From positions 844,001 through 908,000 of the forward strand of contig NZ_CP075191.1 of NCBI RefSeq assembly GCF_020510625.1: 64,000 nt of DNA. The letters run 5' to 3'. The notes under the pieces were generated by a model. The model saw nothing but the letters and a program-made list of their open reading frames with translations. It was not told the DNA's origin and searched no databases. This stretch comes from Ferribacterium limneticum. GTDB taxonomy: Bacteria; Pseudomonadota; Gammaproteobacteria; Burkholderiales; Rhodocyclaceae. Positions 33,300-43,300 of this stretch are shown here, one piece after another. The translations under genes and the position numbers were made by a program. Numbering within the stretch: the stretch's first letter is position 1; the number at the start of each line of letters is the position of its first letter.

Positions 33300-34380
33300 G
33301 GGCTTCCTCCGGATAGAGGGCCAGCAGGCCTTCGCGGCTGGCCGGGCAGATGCCGCGTTCGGTGATGATGGCCTTGACCAGCCAGTTCGGTGTCACGTCG
33401 AAGGCCGGGTTGGCAACATCCTCGCCAGCCGGCAACTGGCGCAGCGCGGATGGCACGCCGCGGCTGTCGAGGCCGTGCACCAGGCGGAATTCGTCGCCGT
33501 CACGTTCCTCGATCGGGATGCTGGCCCCCTCGGGACAGGCGAAATCAAGGGTCGAGCGCGGCGCGGCGACGTAGAAGGGAATGCCGTTGTCGGCGCAGGC
33601 CAGCGCCTTCAGGTAGGTACCGACCTTGTTGGCGACGTCGCCGTTGGCGGCAATGCGGTCGGCGCCGACGATCACCGCGTCGACCTTGCCGTTGCGCATC
33701 AGCAGGCCGGCAGCGTTGTCGGCGATCAGGGTGTGCGGCACGCCGTGCTGTTCCAGTTCCCAGGCGGTGAGCAGCCCCTGGTTGCGGGGGCGGGTTTCCG
33801 AAACCCAGACATGCACCGGCACGCCGGCATCGTGCGCCGCATAGATCGGCGACAGTGCCGTGCCCCAGTCAACCGTGGCCAGCCAGCCGGCGTTGCAGTG
33901 GGTCATGATGTTCAGGGTCTGGCCGTCGGCGACGATCAGGTCATTCCAGAGCTTGAGTCCGTGCTGGCCGATGGCGGCGTTCTGCGCCACGTCTTCCTCG
34001 GCGATGGCGGCAGCCTCGGTCCAGGCAGCTTCGCAGCGTGCTTCCGGCGCCAGCGGGCGGAGGACTTTTTCCATCCGGGCCAGCGCCCAGTGCAGATTGA
34101 CGGCCGTCGGGCGCGTTGAGCCGAGCACGGCCAGAGCTTCATCCAGCCGGTGGTCGGAAGCCTCGAAATCGAGCGCAATGGCCAGGCCGTAAGCGGCGGT
34201 GGCGCCGATCAGCGGCGCGCCCCGGACCTGCATGGCGCGGATGGCGTGGGCCGCCTCTTCCAGCGTGGCGACGCGCACCCAGTGCAGCGCATGCGGCAGC
34301 CGGGTCTGGTCGATGATGTCGATGGCGCGCCGCTCAGGATGGGCGCGCAGGGTGCGAGTGGGGATACCGTCGATGTTCAT
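33292..34380 (-). CDS. mtnA: S-methyl-5-thioribose-1-phosphate isomerase
   Basis: This 362-residue protein has the MtnA/eIF2B-like fold: RGAPLIGATAAYGLA near residue 53, catalytic C162 in MTHCNAGWLA and D241 in VGADRIAANGD. It converts methylthioribose 1-phosphate, or 5-deoxyribose 1-phosphate, to the ribulose form. The usual partners mtnB, mtnC and mtnD are absent here; instead a FucA-type aldolase follows. The Doc toxin stop is only 3 bases before this ATG, so the toxin-antitoxin pair is on the same transcript unless an unseen promoter exists. Length matches the family. Confidence 0.93.
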   Translation of the reverse strand: MNIDGIPTRTLRAHPERRAIDIIDQTRLPHALHWVRVATLEEAAHAIRAMQVRGAPLIGATAAYGLAIALDFEASDHRLDEALAVLGSTRPTAVNLHWALARMEKVLRPLAPEARCEAAWTEAAAIAEEDVAQNAAIGQHGLKLWNDLIVADGQTLNIMTHCNAGWLATVDWGTALSPIYAAHDAGVPVHVWVSETRPRNQGLLTAWELEQHGVPHTLIADNAAGLLMRNGKVDAVIVGADRIAANGDVANKVGTYLKALACADNGIPFYVAAPRSTLDFACPEGASIPIEERDGDEFRLVHGLDSRGVPSALRQLPAGEDVANPAFDVTPNWLVKAIITERGICPASREGLLALYPEEAHG

Positions 34381-34383
34381 GGG

Positions 34384-34764
34384 TCAGAGTGGTGCTGTGT
34401 GGGTGCGCAGCCAAGCGGCGTAATCGCTCTCGCCAATTTCTCCGGCGGCGAGGGCGAGCATGGTTAGCGTAGCGTCCTGTTGGGTGGCGGTCAGGCGGTA
34501 GCCATTCAGACGCAGGAACATACCGGCGCCAAGAAAGCCGGCTCGCTTGTTACCGTCAATGAAGGGATGGTTTTTGGCCAGTCCGAAGGCATAGGCGGCA
34601 GCGCAGTCAAAAAGGTCTGGGTTGCCATAGTGGAGGAGGTTTTCCGGTCGTGCCAGCGCCGAGTCGAGCAAGCCTTCATCGCGGATGCCCTGGGCGCCGC
34701 CGTGCAGCACCAGACTCTCACCGTGCAGGAGCAATAAAGCCCGCCGGTTGATCCAGATGAACAT
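34384..34764 (-). CDS. doc: Doc-type Fic-fold toxin (death on curing)
   Basis: This 126-residue protein carries the Doc motif HPFIDGNKRAGF, with H66, D70, N72 and K73 at the positions known from P1 Doc. Those residues let Doc phosphorylate and inactivate EF-Tu. The length is that of P1 Doc. The ATG at 34764 overlaps the upstream antitoxin stop by a short spacing (the antitoxin stop is at 34766-34768), so the two are coupled; a frame extending to 34839 would run into the antitoxin. All catalytic residues are intact, so the toxin is probably active. It is unusual that mtnA follows after only 3 bases. Confidence 0.88.
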   Translation of the reverse strand: MFIWINRRALLLLHGESLVLHGGAQGIRDEGLLDSALARPENLLHYGNPDLFDCAAAYAFGLAKNHPFIDGNKRAGFLGAGMFLRLNGYRLTATQQDATLTMLALAAGEIGESDYAAWLRTHTAPL

Positions 34765-34765
34765 G

Positions 34766-34990
34766 CTACTTGGCGAGTTCGTGGAAAGTGTCGCGGAATT
34801 CGCGCATGAACTCGCGGCCGGCTTCAACCTGTCGCGCAACTTCGGGGTCGTAAGGCGTCATCGAAAAGCCTTCGGGTGATTCGACGAGATAAACCGTGTC
34901 GCCCTTGTCGACATGCAGCATGGCCAGGGCTTCCTTGGGCAGCACAACGCCCACCGAATTGCCGATCTGGGTCAGTTTGAGTGCGAACAT
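34766..34990 (-). CDS. AbrB/MazE-type antitoxin of the Doc pair
   Basis: This 74-residue protein begins with a swapped-hairpin AbrB/SpoVT DNA-binding fold (KLTQIGNSVGVVLPKEALAML), followed by YLVESPEGF and an acidic helical tail that would cover the toxin. P1 Doc is normally paired with a Phd antitoxin; here the partner is AbrB-type, a known alternative. It is the promoter-proximal gene, as usual for self-regulated type II modules. An 8-base palindrome, GTTATAAC, at 35008-35015 sits upstream and could be its operator or -10 region. No other gene lies in the 121 bases to the divergent aminotransferase. Confidence 0.87.
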   Translation of the reverse strand: MFALKLTQIGNSVGVVLPKEALAMLHVDKGDTVYLVESPEGFSMTPYDPEVARQVEAGREFMREFRDTFHELAK

Positions 34991-35111
34991 GGACGTCTCC
35001 GAATCTTGTTATAACGGATGTAATACTAAACCTTTTTTGAAGCCGATGCTTGTTCGTGCGCCAGCCTTGCCGCATGATTTCAGCCACTTTTTGCCGTTGA
35101 GCGCAGGAACC

Positions 35112-36269
35112 ATGCAAACCAGTATTCAGATCGACTCCCGCTTCCCGAACATGGGAACGACCATCTTCACCGTGATGAGCCGGCTAGCCGCCGAGTGCGG
35201 GGCGGTGAACCTGTCGCAGGGCTTTCCCGATTTTCAGGCCGAGCCGGCGCTGTTCGACGCCGTGCACCGCCACATGCTGGCCGGGCGCAATCAGTACGCG
35301 CCGATGGCCGGCTTGCCTGAGTTGCGCCAGGCCATCGTGGACAAGGTGGCGGCCTTGTACGGCCCGCGTTTCGATGTCGAGTCCGAAGTGACGGTCACGG
35401 CCGGGGCGACGCAGGCGATCTTTACCGCCATCGCCGCCTTCGTCCGGCCGGGCGACGAGGTGATCGTCTTCGAGCCGGTGTACGACAGCTACGTGCCAGC
35501 CATCGAGACGGTCGGCGGCACGGCGGTCTACGCCCAGCTCAAATTCCCGGATTACGCCCCGGACTGGGCGCAGGTCGCCGGGCTGATCTCGCCGAAGACG
35601 CGGATGATCATCGTCAACTCGCCGCACAACCCGACTGGCAGCCTGCTGACGGCGGCCGATCTCGACAAGCTGGCGGAGTTGGTCCGTGGCACGGATATCG
35701 TGATTCTGTCCGATGAGGTGTACGAACATATCCTGTTCGACGGCGAGCAGCACGCCAGCCTGTGCGGTCATGCCGAGCTGGCAGCGCGCAGCATCGTTGT
35801 TTCCAGCTTCGGCAAGACCTATCACATCACCGGCTGGAAGATCGGCTACGTGGTCGGGCCGGCCGCCCTGATGGCCGAGTTCCGCAAGGTGCATCAGTTC
35901 AACGTCTTTACCGTGCATGCCCCGTCGCAACTGGCGATTGCCGAATACATGCAGGATGCCTCGCGCCATCTCGGGCTGGCGGCCTTCTATCAGGAAAAGC
36001 GGGACTTTTTCCGTGGCTTGATGGCGGGGACGCCCTTTGAACTGCTGCCTTGCCGCGGCACCTATTTCCAGCTGGCGCGCTACGACCGGATTTCCGATTT
36101 GCCCGACCGCTCCTTTGCCGAATGGATGGCGCGGGAAGTGGGTGTCGCGGTCATTCCGGTTTCGGTTTTCAATGCGGATGGGCGCGATGACAAGGTTGTC
36201 CGCTTCTGCTTTGCCAAGCGCGAGGAAACTTTGCGGGCTGCCGCCGATCGGCTGTGTAAAGCACTGTAA
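35112..36269 (+). CDS. PLP-dependent aminotransferase, methionine/glutamine type (YbdL-like)
   Basis: This 385-residue class I/II aminotransferase has LSQGFPDF at the N-terminus, NSPHNPTGS (the substrate-binding loop), LSDEVYEHI and the PLP lysine in SFGKTYHITGWKIGY. The family includes E. coli YbdL, a methionine aminotransferase, and glutamine transaminase K. Its position opposite mtnA suggests it could transaminate a methionine-related keto acid, but the ketomethiobutyrate route is not otherwise encoded here. It is also common next to carbon-nitrogen hydrolases of the Nit type; one lies at 44310. The ATG at 35112 is chosen over the open frame to 34896, which covers the antitoxin region. Confidence 0.85.
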   Translation: MQTSIQIDSRFPNMGTTIFTVMSRLAAECGAVNLSQGFPDFQAEPALFDAVHRHMLAGRNQYAPMAGLPELRQAIVDKVAALYGPRFDVESEVTVTAGATQAIFTAIAAFVRPGDEVIVFEPVYDSYVPAIETVGGTAVYAQLKFPDYAPDWAQVAGLISPKTRMIIVNSPHNPTGSLLTAADLDKLAELVRGTDIVILSDEVYEHILFDGEQHASLCGHAELAARSIVVSSFGKTYHITGWKIGYVVGPAALMAEFRKVHQFNVFTVHAPSQLAIAEYMQDASRHLGLAAFYQEKRDFFRGLMAGTPFELLPCRGTYFQLARYDRISDLPDRSFAEWMAREVGVAVIPVSVFNADGRDDKVVRFCFAKREETLRAAADRLCKAL

Positions 36270-36294
36270 TGAAACCTGAAAATATGAAAAATGC

Positions 36295-36324
36295 TTGACC
36301 TTGTTCCTTGCTGAAGAGAATAAT
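36295..36324 (+). promoter_or_regulatory. Candidate sigma-70 promoter for mscL
   Basis: TTGACC (36295-36300) and AATAAT (36319-36324) are separated by 18 bases; each matches five of six consensus bases. The start codon of mscL is 39 bases downstream, after a good ACGGAG ribosome site. It lies 25 bases after the aminotransferase stop, so mscL is probably transcribed alone. Confidence 0.55.
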
Positions 36325-36362
36325 CAAACGGTCAATAAACCAATATCCACGGAGAAAACAGT

Positions 36363-36788
36363 ATGGGAATGATTCAGGAATTCAAGGAATTTGCGGTCAA
36401 GGGCAATGCCATGGATCTGGCCGTTGGCGTGATCATCGGCGGCGCTTTCGGCAAGATCGTCGACTCCATCGTCGGCGACCTGATCATGCCGCTGGTCAGC
36501 CGTATCGTTGGCAAGCTCGATTTTTCCAACCTGTTTGTCGTGCTCGGTGACAACCCGAACAACCTGGCAACGCTGGCCGATCTGAAGAAAGCCGGTATCG
36601 CCGTCTTTGCCTACGGCTCTTTCCTGACCATTCTGGTCAATTTCGTCATCCTCGCCTTCATCATCTTCATGATGGTCAAGCAGATGAACCGCCTGCGCAA
36701 GGAAGAACCGGCGGCGCCGGCCGAAGCCCCGCCGCCCCCGGAAGATGTGCTGCTGCTGCGCCAGATTCGCGATTCGCTGCAGAAGTAA
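36363..36788 (+). CDS. mscL: Large-conductance mechanosensitive channel MscL
   Basis: This 141-residue protein has the MscL N-terminal helix ([20 protein letters not shown]), a first membrane helix with the glycine-rich gate ([20 protein letters not shown]) and a second helix ([20 protein letters not shown]). The C-terminal bundle contains [20 protein letters not shown] and [11 protein letters not shown]. Length and every segment match the family. It opens under membrane tension to release solutes during osmotic downshock. A clear promoter precedes it and a terminator follows 16 bases after the stop, so it is a single-gene unit. Confidence 0.96.
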   Translation: MGMIQEFKEFAVKGNAMDLAVGVIIGGAFGKIVDSIVGDLIMPLVSRIVGKLDFSNLFVVLGDNPNNLATLADLKKAGIAVFAYGSFLTILVNFVILAFIIFMMVKQMNRLRKEEPAAPAEAPPPPEDVLLLRQIRDSLQK

Positions 36789-36804
36789 GCTGCTCCAATC
36801 CCCG

Positions 36805-36830
36805 AAAGCCGCCGTCAGGCGGCTTTTTTG
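36805..36830 (+). terminator. Rho-independent terminator of mscL
   Basis: The stem GCCGCC (36808-36813) pairs with GGCGGC (36818-36823) around the loop GTCA, followed by six T residues. It begins 16 bases after the mscL stop. Confidence 0.88.
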
Positions 36831-36945
36831 TTTGTGGCCTGGCTGCTCAGATGCAACACTTCGTAACACCGGCTGTGAGCGGTCTGTCCAAAGCCAGGCG
36901 GCAGCGTTAATCTGATAACGACACTAAACCCCGAGGGGAAAAGCC

Positions 36946-37587
36946 ATGAAAAAAAGACTGCTTATCGCCGCATTGACTGCCGCCATGCTGCTCGGCGGCT
37001 GCGTGGTGGCCCCGTACGACACTTACCCGGTCTATGGCGACCCTGTTTATGTCGAGCCGCCGCCGCAGCGTATCGAGCATCCCGGCTATGCGCCGGCCGT
37101 TGGTTACCTGTGGATAGGGGGCTACTGGAACTGGAGCGGCCATCAGCACGTCTGGATTCCCGGGCGATGGGAGGCGCCGCGCCCGGGGTATCGCTGGATT
37201 GAGCCGCGCTGGGAGCGGGATGGCCGCAACTGGCGCCAGCAGCGCGGTGGTTGGCAGCCTGAGCACCACCCGCAGGCGGCGCCACGCTACGAGCGTCGCG
37301 AGGCGCCGCGTCCGGAGCCGGTGCCGCAGTACCGTCAGGAGCGTGGCCATCAGGCGCCCGTGCAGCAGGCGCCGGCGCCTATGCCGCCCTCGGTCCAGTC
37401 GCCAGCGCCGCGTCGTGAAATGGAAAGCCGCCAGCCGCCCGCCCAGGAGATGGGCCGGCGAGGCCAGCCCGAAATACGGACCGCCCCGGAACAGCGTGGG
37501 CCTGGCGCCCAACGTGATGAGCGCGGTCGTGGCGAGCAGCGCGATGAGCGTCGTTCAAAACGCCGGGATGAGGATGACCGCCGCTGA
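36946..37587 (+). CDS. YXWGXW-repeat lipoprotein
   Basis: This 213-residue protein starts with a lipoprotein signal (LLIAALTAAMLLGGC, acylated Cys at 19). Its N-terminal third has a WIGGYWNWSGHQHVW tract and a later GYRWIEPRWERDG, the aromatic repeat of YXWGXW proteins. The C-terminal half is low complexity, rich in Pro, Gln, Arg and Glu. It is presumably exported to the envelope, where its role is unknown. A good GAGGGG ribosome site precedes the ATG. The gene ends one base before the glnE stop, tail to tail, with no terminator visible between them. Confidence 0.8.
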   Translation: MKKRLLIAALTAAMLLGGCVVAPYDTYPVYGDPVYVEPPPQRIEHPGYAPAVGYLWIGGYWNWSGHQHVWIPGRWEAPRPGYRWIEPRWERDGRNWRQQRGGWQPEHHPQAAPRYERREAPRPEPVPQYRQERGHQAPVQQAPAPMPPSVQSPAPRREMESRQPPAQEMGRRGQPEIRTAPEQRGPGAQRDERGRGEQRDERRSKRRDEDDRR

Positions 37588-37588
37588 T

Positions 37589-40288
37589 TTAGCGGGTGCC
37601 GAAGACGCCCATCCAGAGGGCTTCTACGGCCGCAATGTGGTTCTCGATGGCGTCGCGCGGAATCGGTGCCTTGGGCGTGGCCGATAGTCGCTTGGCGTGC
37701 TGCAGGCGCCGGTATTCGCGATAGGCGTTGCCGGCGGCCTTGGCTTGCTGCGGATCGATCAGGCCCAGTTCGCCGGCCATGCGCAACAGGGCGATGTTGC
37801 CCAGGTTGCCGGTCAGGCTGGCGTGCTGATGGGCATAGCCAAGCACCAGATACTGGACGATGAACTCGACATCGACGATGCCGCCGATGTCGTGCTTGAG
37901 CCCGAATTCGGTTTCGCTCTTCGAGGCATGCGCGTCGAGCATCTTGCGGCGCATGGCGATGACCTCTTCCTTCAGCTTGGCGAGGTCGCGCGGCTGGCGC
38001 AGGATTTCGCAGCGGATTTCCTCGAAACGCTGGCCGACGGCCGGATCGCCGGCGCAGAAGCGGGCGCGGGTCAGGGCCTGGTGTTCCCAGACCCAGGCGT
38101 TGTTCAGCTCGTAATCGCGGAAAGCATCGACGGAGACGGCGAGCAGGCCGGAGTCGCCATTCGGGCGTAGCCGCAGGTCGGTCTCGAACAGGATGCCGGC
38201 CGAGGTCTGGCTCGATAGCCAGGAATTCAGCCGTTGGCCGAGGCGAGTGTAGTTTTCCGGGGCGTCCTGATCGTCGTCTTCGTAGAGGTAAACGAGGTCG
38301 AGGTCGGAGGCGTAGCCCAGTTCCTTGCCGCCCATCTTGCCGTAGCCGATGATGGCGAATTTCGGCGTTTCACAATGCCGCTTCTTGATCGTCTGCCAGC
38401 ACAGCGGCAGGGTTTCCTGGACGATGGTGTCGGCCAGTTCGGTCAGATGGTCGGACAGATGCTCGATGGTCTGCAGGCCGGCCAGATCCTGCGCCAGCAG
38501 CCGGAAGACCTGGCCGTGGTGCATTTCACGCAGGATGTCCATCTCCCGCTCGGTATCGCCGGCATGCTGGGCCAGGTTGTCGCGCAGATTTTCACGGAAA
38601 CCGGCCCAGTTGGTGGCGATCTCGTAAAGGCGAGGGTCGAGCAGCTCGTCGAGCAGCAGCGGGTGGCGGTTCAGGTACTCAGCCGCCCAGTTGGAGGCGC
38701 AGATCATGTCGGCGACACGGCGTAGCGCCATCGGGTATTGCTGCAACAGGGCCAGATACGACCCTCGGCGGGCGATGCCTTCGAGGAAGCTGATGCCGCG
38801 GGCCAGTGTCGTGTCGGGGGCGCCGGTGGCGCCGGCGGCTTCGATCAGGCGCGGGCCGACGGCGTCGAGGCGGGAGCGGTTGGTGGCCGGCAGTTGCTGG
38901 TAACGACTGGAAGCACGCAGTTCGGCCAGGCGGGCGATCGCCTCCCGGGGGTGCCGGAAGCCGAGGTTGCCGAAGGCTTCGATGGCCGTTTCTTCGTCCA
39001 TCTGGCCTTGCCACAGGCCGATCAGCGGATGTTCCCCGGCTTCAGGATCGGAGAAGACGGCTTCGAAGTGCCGGCTGACCTTGGTGCGGTGGTCGTCGAG
39101 CACCGCGAGCATCGACGCCCAGTCCGGGAAGTCCATGCTGCGGGCAATCCTGGCTTTTTCGCCGTCTTCGACCGGCAGCATGTGCGTCTGCTTGTCTTCG
39201 ACGTACTGCAGGCGATGCTCGAGGCGGCGCAGGAAGATGTAGGCTTCGCGCAGTTCCTGCTCGGTTTCGGCCGGGATCAGCTTCCGGTCGACCAGTAGGG
39301 CAAGCACCGACAGCGTCGGGCGGATCTGCAGCGCCATGTCGCGGCCGCCGCGAATCAGCTGGAAAACCTGGGCCATGAATTCGATTTCACGGATGCCGCC
39401 CGGGCCGAGCTTGACATGGTCGGCCATGTCCTTGCGCGCCACTTCGCGGCGGATTTGCGCGTGCAGGTCGCGCATGGCGTTGATGGCGCCGAAATCGAGA
39501 TACTTGCGGAAGACGAAGGGGCGGGCAATTTTCTGCATTGCCGTCACCCAGTCCGGCTGCAGGTTGGCGCCGGCGTTCATGGTCCGACCCTTGATCCAGG
39601 CGTAGCGCTCCCACTCGCGGCCCTGGGTGATGAAGTAGTTTTCCAGCGCATCGAGCGAACAGACCAGCGGGCCGGAATCGCCGTTTGGGCGCAGGCGCAT
39701 GTCGACGCGGAAGACCTGGCCGTCGGCGGTCAGGTCACCGAGGGCGCCGATGATGCGCTTGCCGAGGCGGGTGAAAAAGTCGAAATTCTCGATGCTCTTC
39801 GGGCCGGCGGTGTCGCCGTCTTCCGGGTAGATGAAGATGTAATCGACGTCGGAGGAGACATTCAGCTCACGCCCGCCGAGCTTGCCCATGCCGATGATCA
39901 TCAGGCGTTGCGGGCGGCCCTGCTTGTCCAGCGGCTCGCCGTAGGTGGCGACCAGTTGGCGGTGGTAATAATCGAGCGCAAAGTTGGTCGTCACATCGGC
40001 GAGCAGGGTCATGCTCTCGACAATTTCGGCCAGCGGCGCCAGGCCGCCCAGATCGCGCAGGACCAGGTGGGCCATGGCACGATGGCGCAGGCGGCGCAGC
40101 ACGGAGCGGACCGTATCGTCGTCGGCGAATTCCCGCTGCAACGGCGCCAGCAGCAGTTCCTCGGAGAGGGGCTGGTGCCAGGTGGCGGCCAGTTCCGGAA
40201 TCAGGTCCGGGTGGGCATTGAGCTGGTTGGCCAGGTAGCGGCTGTGGTCGACAGCGGCTTGCCAGCGGGGATCGAGGGTGGTGTCCAT
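37589..40288 (-). CDS. glnE: Bifunctional glutamine synthetase adenylyltransferase/deadenylase
   Basis: This 899-residue protein has two nucleotidyltransferase domains, each with the metal-binding motif: GMGKLGGRELNVSSDVDYIF near residues 133-152 (the deadenylase half) and GYGKMGGKELGYASDLDLVY near residue 650 (the adenylyltransferase half). A helical regulatory region joins them. Length is slightly under the E. coli protein. It adds or removes AMP on glutamine synthetase in response to PII and glutamine. It is divergent from yhdP across 101 bases and converges on the lipoprotein gene. Confidence 0.95.
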   Translation of the reverse strand: MDTTLDPRWQAAVDHSRYLANQLNAHPDLIPELAATWHQPLSEELLLAPLQREFADDDTVRSVLRRLRHRAMAHLVLRDLGGLAPLAEIVESMTLLADVTTNFALDYYHRQLVATYGEPLDKQGRPQRLMIIGMGKLGGRELNVSSDVDYIFIYPEDGDTAGPKSIENFDFFTRLGKRIIGALGDLTADGQVFRVDMRLRPNGDSGPLVCSLDALENYFITQGREWERYAWIKGRTMNAGANLQPDWVTAMQKIARPFVFRKYLDFGAINAMRDLHAQIRREVARKDMADHVKLGPGGIREIEFMAQVFQLIRGGRDMALQIRPTLSVLALLVDRKLIPAETEQELREAYIFLRRLEHRLQYVEDKQTHMLPVEDGEKARIARSMDFPDWASMLAVLDDHRTKVSRHFEAVFSDPEAGEHPLIGLWQGQMDEETAIEAFGNLGFRHPREAIARLAELRASSRYQQLPATNRSRLDAVGPRLIEAAGATGAPDTTLARGISFLEGIARRGSYLALLQQYPMALRRVADMICASNWAAEYLNRHPLLLDELLDPRLYEIATNWAGFRENLRDNLAQHAGDTEREMDILREMHHGQVFRLLAQDLAGLQTIEHLSDHLTELADTIVQETLPLCWQTIKKRHCETPKFAIIGYGKMGGKELGYASDLDLVYLYEDDDQDAPENYTRLGQRLNSWLSSQTSAGILFETDLRLRPNGDSGLLAVSVDAFRDYELNNAWVWEHQALTRARFCAGDPAVGQRFEEIRCEILRQPRDLAKLKEEVIAMRRKMLDAHASKSETEFGLKHDIGGIVDVEFIVQYLVLGYAHQHASLTGNLGNIALLRMAGELGLIDPQQAKAAGNAYREYRRLQHAKRLSATPKAPIPRDAIENHIAAVEALWMGVFGTR

Positions 40289-40389
40289 GATGGTCGGTCG
40301 GCGGTTTAGCCGAAAAGGATAGAATGTTGGTTTTCGCTATCTGCTGATTGTAGTGACCTATTACCTTCCATGGCAAAGCGGCTTGACGC

Positions 40390-43300
40390 GTGAATGACCC
40401 GCTGAGCCGGAATTCCGGCGTGATTTCGCAGGATGTTCGTATCGGGCTGTATCACCGCCTGCATTGGCTGTGGCCTATCCTGGCCAAGCCGGCCGTTGGC
40501 CGCGCCCTGCGCCTGCTGGGCTGGGGTGTTCTGGCCGCCTGGCTGGCCTTTGCCATTTTGCTGCTCGCCTTGCGCTATGCCGTGTTGCCCAAGATTTCGG
40601 ACTACCGGGTGCAGATCGAGCAGGCGGCGACGAAAGCGGTCGGCCAGCCGGTCTCCATCGGCCGGATTGAGGCGCGCTGGCAGGGGCTGAACCCGGATCT
40701 GGTGCTCGACGATGTCGTGGTCGCCGATCGCCAGGGCGCGCCGGCCTTTTCGCTGGCCCGGGTCGAAGGCGTGCTGTCCTGGCAAAGCCTGTTGCGACTG
40801 CGCCCGACCCTGGCCTTGCTGGCTTTCGACGGCCCGGTGCTGCATGTGCGCCGGGAAACCAGCGGCAAGCTCACCATCGCCGGCATGGATACCGAGGGCG
40901 AGAGCGACCCGGCCTTTGCCGAATGGGTACTCGAACAAAAGCGCATCCGTATCCGCGACGCCACCATCGTCTGGGACGACCGGCTGCGCAAGGCGCCGCC
41001 GCTGGTGCTGGAAGATCTGCAGTTCGCCCTGGACAACAGTGGGCGCCGCCATCGCTTCGGGTTGTCGGCGGTGCCGCCGGAGTCTCTGGCCGCGCGCATC
41101 GACATTCGAGGCGAGGTCAAGGGCGATCTCGGCGAGGCGCTGGACAACCTGTCCGGCAAGGTTTTTGTCGAGCTCGATTACGCCGATCTCGCCGGTTGGC
41201 AGCCGTGGGTCGATTACCCCGTGCACCTGCCGCAGGGCCGAGGCGCCTTGCGCATCTGGGGCGATATCGACGATGGCGCCGGCAAGGTGACGGCCGACGT
41301 GGCACTGGAGGAATTGCGCATCCGCCTCGGACGCAAACTGCCGGAACTCGACCTGGCCAGCATGCGCGGCCGTCTGGAAGGGCGTTACAAGGCGGATGCG
41401 TGGGCGCTGGTCGGCCACAAGGTCGAACTATTGACGCAGGACGGCATTCGTATCGCACCGACCGATTTCAAGGTCGAATGGCGGCAGGACCCGAAGAGCG
41501 CCGCGCTGAGCGGCAATGCCAGCGCCAGCTTCCTCGATTTGTCGGTGCTGGCACGACTGGCGGCTTACATGCCGCTGGACGCCCATAGCCGGGATTTGCT
41601 GATCCGTCATCGTCCGCAGGGCCAGATTTCCGAATTGAAGACGAGCTGGTCGCTGGATGGCGAGACCCTCAAGCGCTACAGCCTGAAGACGAACTTCCGC
41701 CAGTTGGGCATCGAGGCCGATCGCTATTTCCCCGGGGCCTCGGGCCTCTCCGGCAATATCGACCTGACCGAAAAAGGCGGTGAATTGACGCTGAATTCCA
41801 CGACTTCAGGCCTGTCGCTGCCGGCCATTTTCCCCGAGCCGGATATTGCGCTGGATACCCTGAAAGCGCGGGCCAGCTGGAAAAACTCAGCAGAGGCCGT
41901 CGATATCAAGCTGGAAAAGTTGGAGTTTGCCGGCCCGGATGCGGCCGGTTCGGCTCTCGGCTCTTACCGTTATACCGGCCAAGGTCCCGGTGAAATCGAC
42001 CTGACGGCCAGTGTCGACCGGGCCGATGGACGCGCCGTCTGGCGTTACATGCCGCATGTGGTCAATGCCGAAGCGCGGAACTGGTTGAAGCGCGGCATCG
42101 TCGCCGGCCGTGGCTACGATGGCCGGCTGGTGCTCAAGGGCAATCTCAAGGATTTCCCGTTCCGCGACGGCAAGAGCGGCAAGTTCATCGTCACCGCCAA
42201 GGCGACGGAAGCCAAGATCGACTACGCCGCCGGCTGGCCGACCATCGAACATATCGATGCCGACATGAGCTTCGGCACCGGCATGAAGATCCTTGCCAGC
42301 AAGGGGCGCATCCTTGGCGCCTCGTTGTCGGATGTGACGGTGGATATTCCCGATTTCGAATCGCATGAGGAAATGCTGCTCGTGCGCGGCCTCGCCCAGG
42401 GGCCGACCACGGAATTCTTCCGTTTCATGGAGCAGAGCCCGGTCTCCGAGAAGATCGATCGCTTCACCGATGGCATGAAAGCGGTGGGCAATGGCACGCT
42501 GAATCTTGAGCTCGACATTCCGCTGCGCCATGTGATCGACACCAAGATGCGCGGCGACTACCGTTTCCAGAACAACCAGCTGCAGCCGCTGGCCGGTTTG
42601 CCGCCGCTGACCCAGGTCAATGGCCGTCTGCAGCTGACCGAAAATTCGGTGGTCGCCCAGGATATCGTTGGTCGGGTCTTCGGCGGACCGCTCAAGGTCC
42701 TGGTCAAGAGTGCCGGCGACAAGGTCGGGGTGGTGGCCAGCGGGACGGCGAATATCGGCGAGGTGAGCAAGCATTTTGGTTGGCCGCTGATCAACTACTT
42801 GACGGGTAGTGCCGGCTGGAAGGCCGATATCAACATCCGCCGCCGCAATGCCGAAGTGGTGGTCGAGTCGGATCTGCTGGGCGTCAGTTCGCCATTGCCC
42901 GAGCCGTTGAACAAGAATGCGACAACACCGTTGGCCCTGCGCATCGAGCGCTCCACGCCGGATGCCCAGCGCGAGCAATACCGGATCACGCTCGGCAAGA
43001 TCGGCCAGGGGGTGATCGTTCGCCGACTGGATAACTGGGAGCGTGGTGTCTTCGCCGTCGGCGATGCTGAGCCGCGCCTGCCGGAAAAAGGGCTGGCCGT
43101 GCGGGTGGCGACGCCGCGCATCGATGCCGATGCCTGGAAGAATTTCCTGCCCGACAACGGAAACGGGGCGACCCTGGATAGCGGTGGCCTGGCCCTGAAT
43201 GTGGTGACGCTGAAAACACCGCAACTGCGGGTGTTCGAGCGCGATTTCAGCCAGGTTGATCTCAGCCTGCGGCCGCGTGATGGCGGCTGGCAGATCGGCC

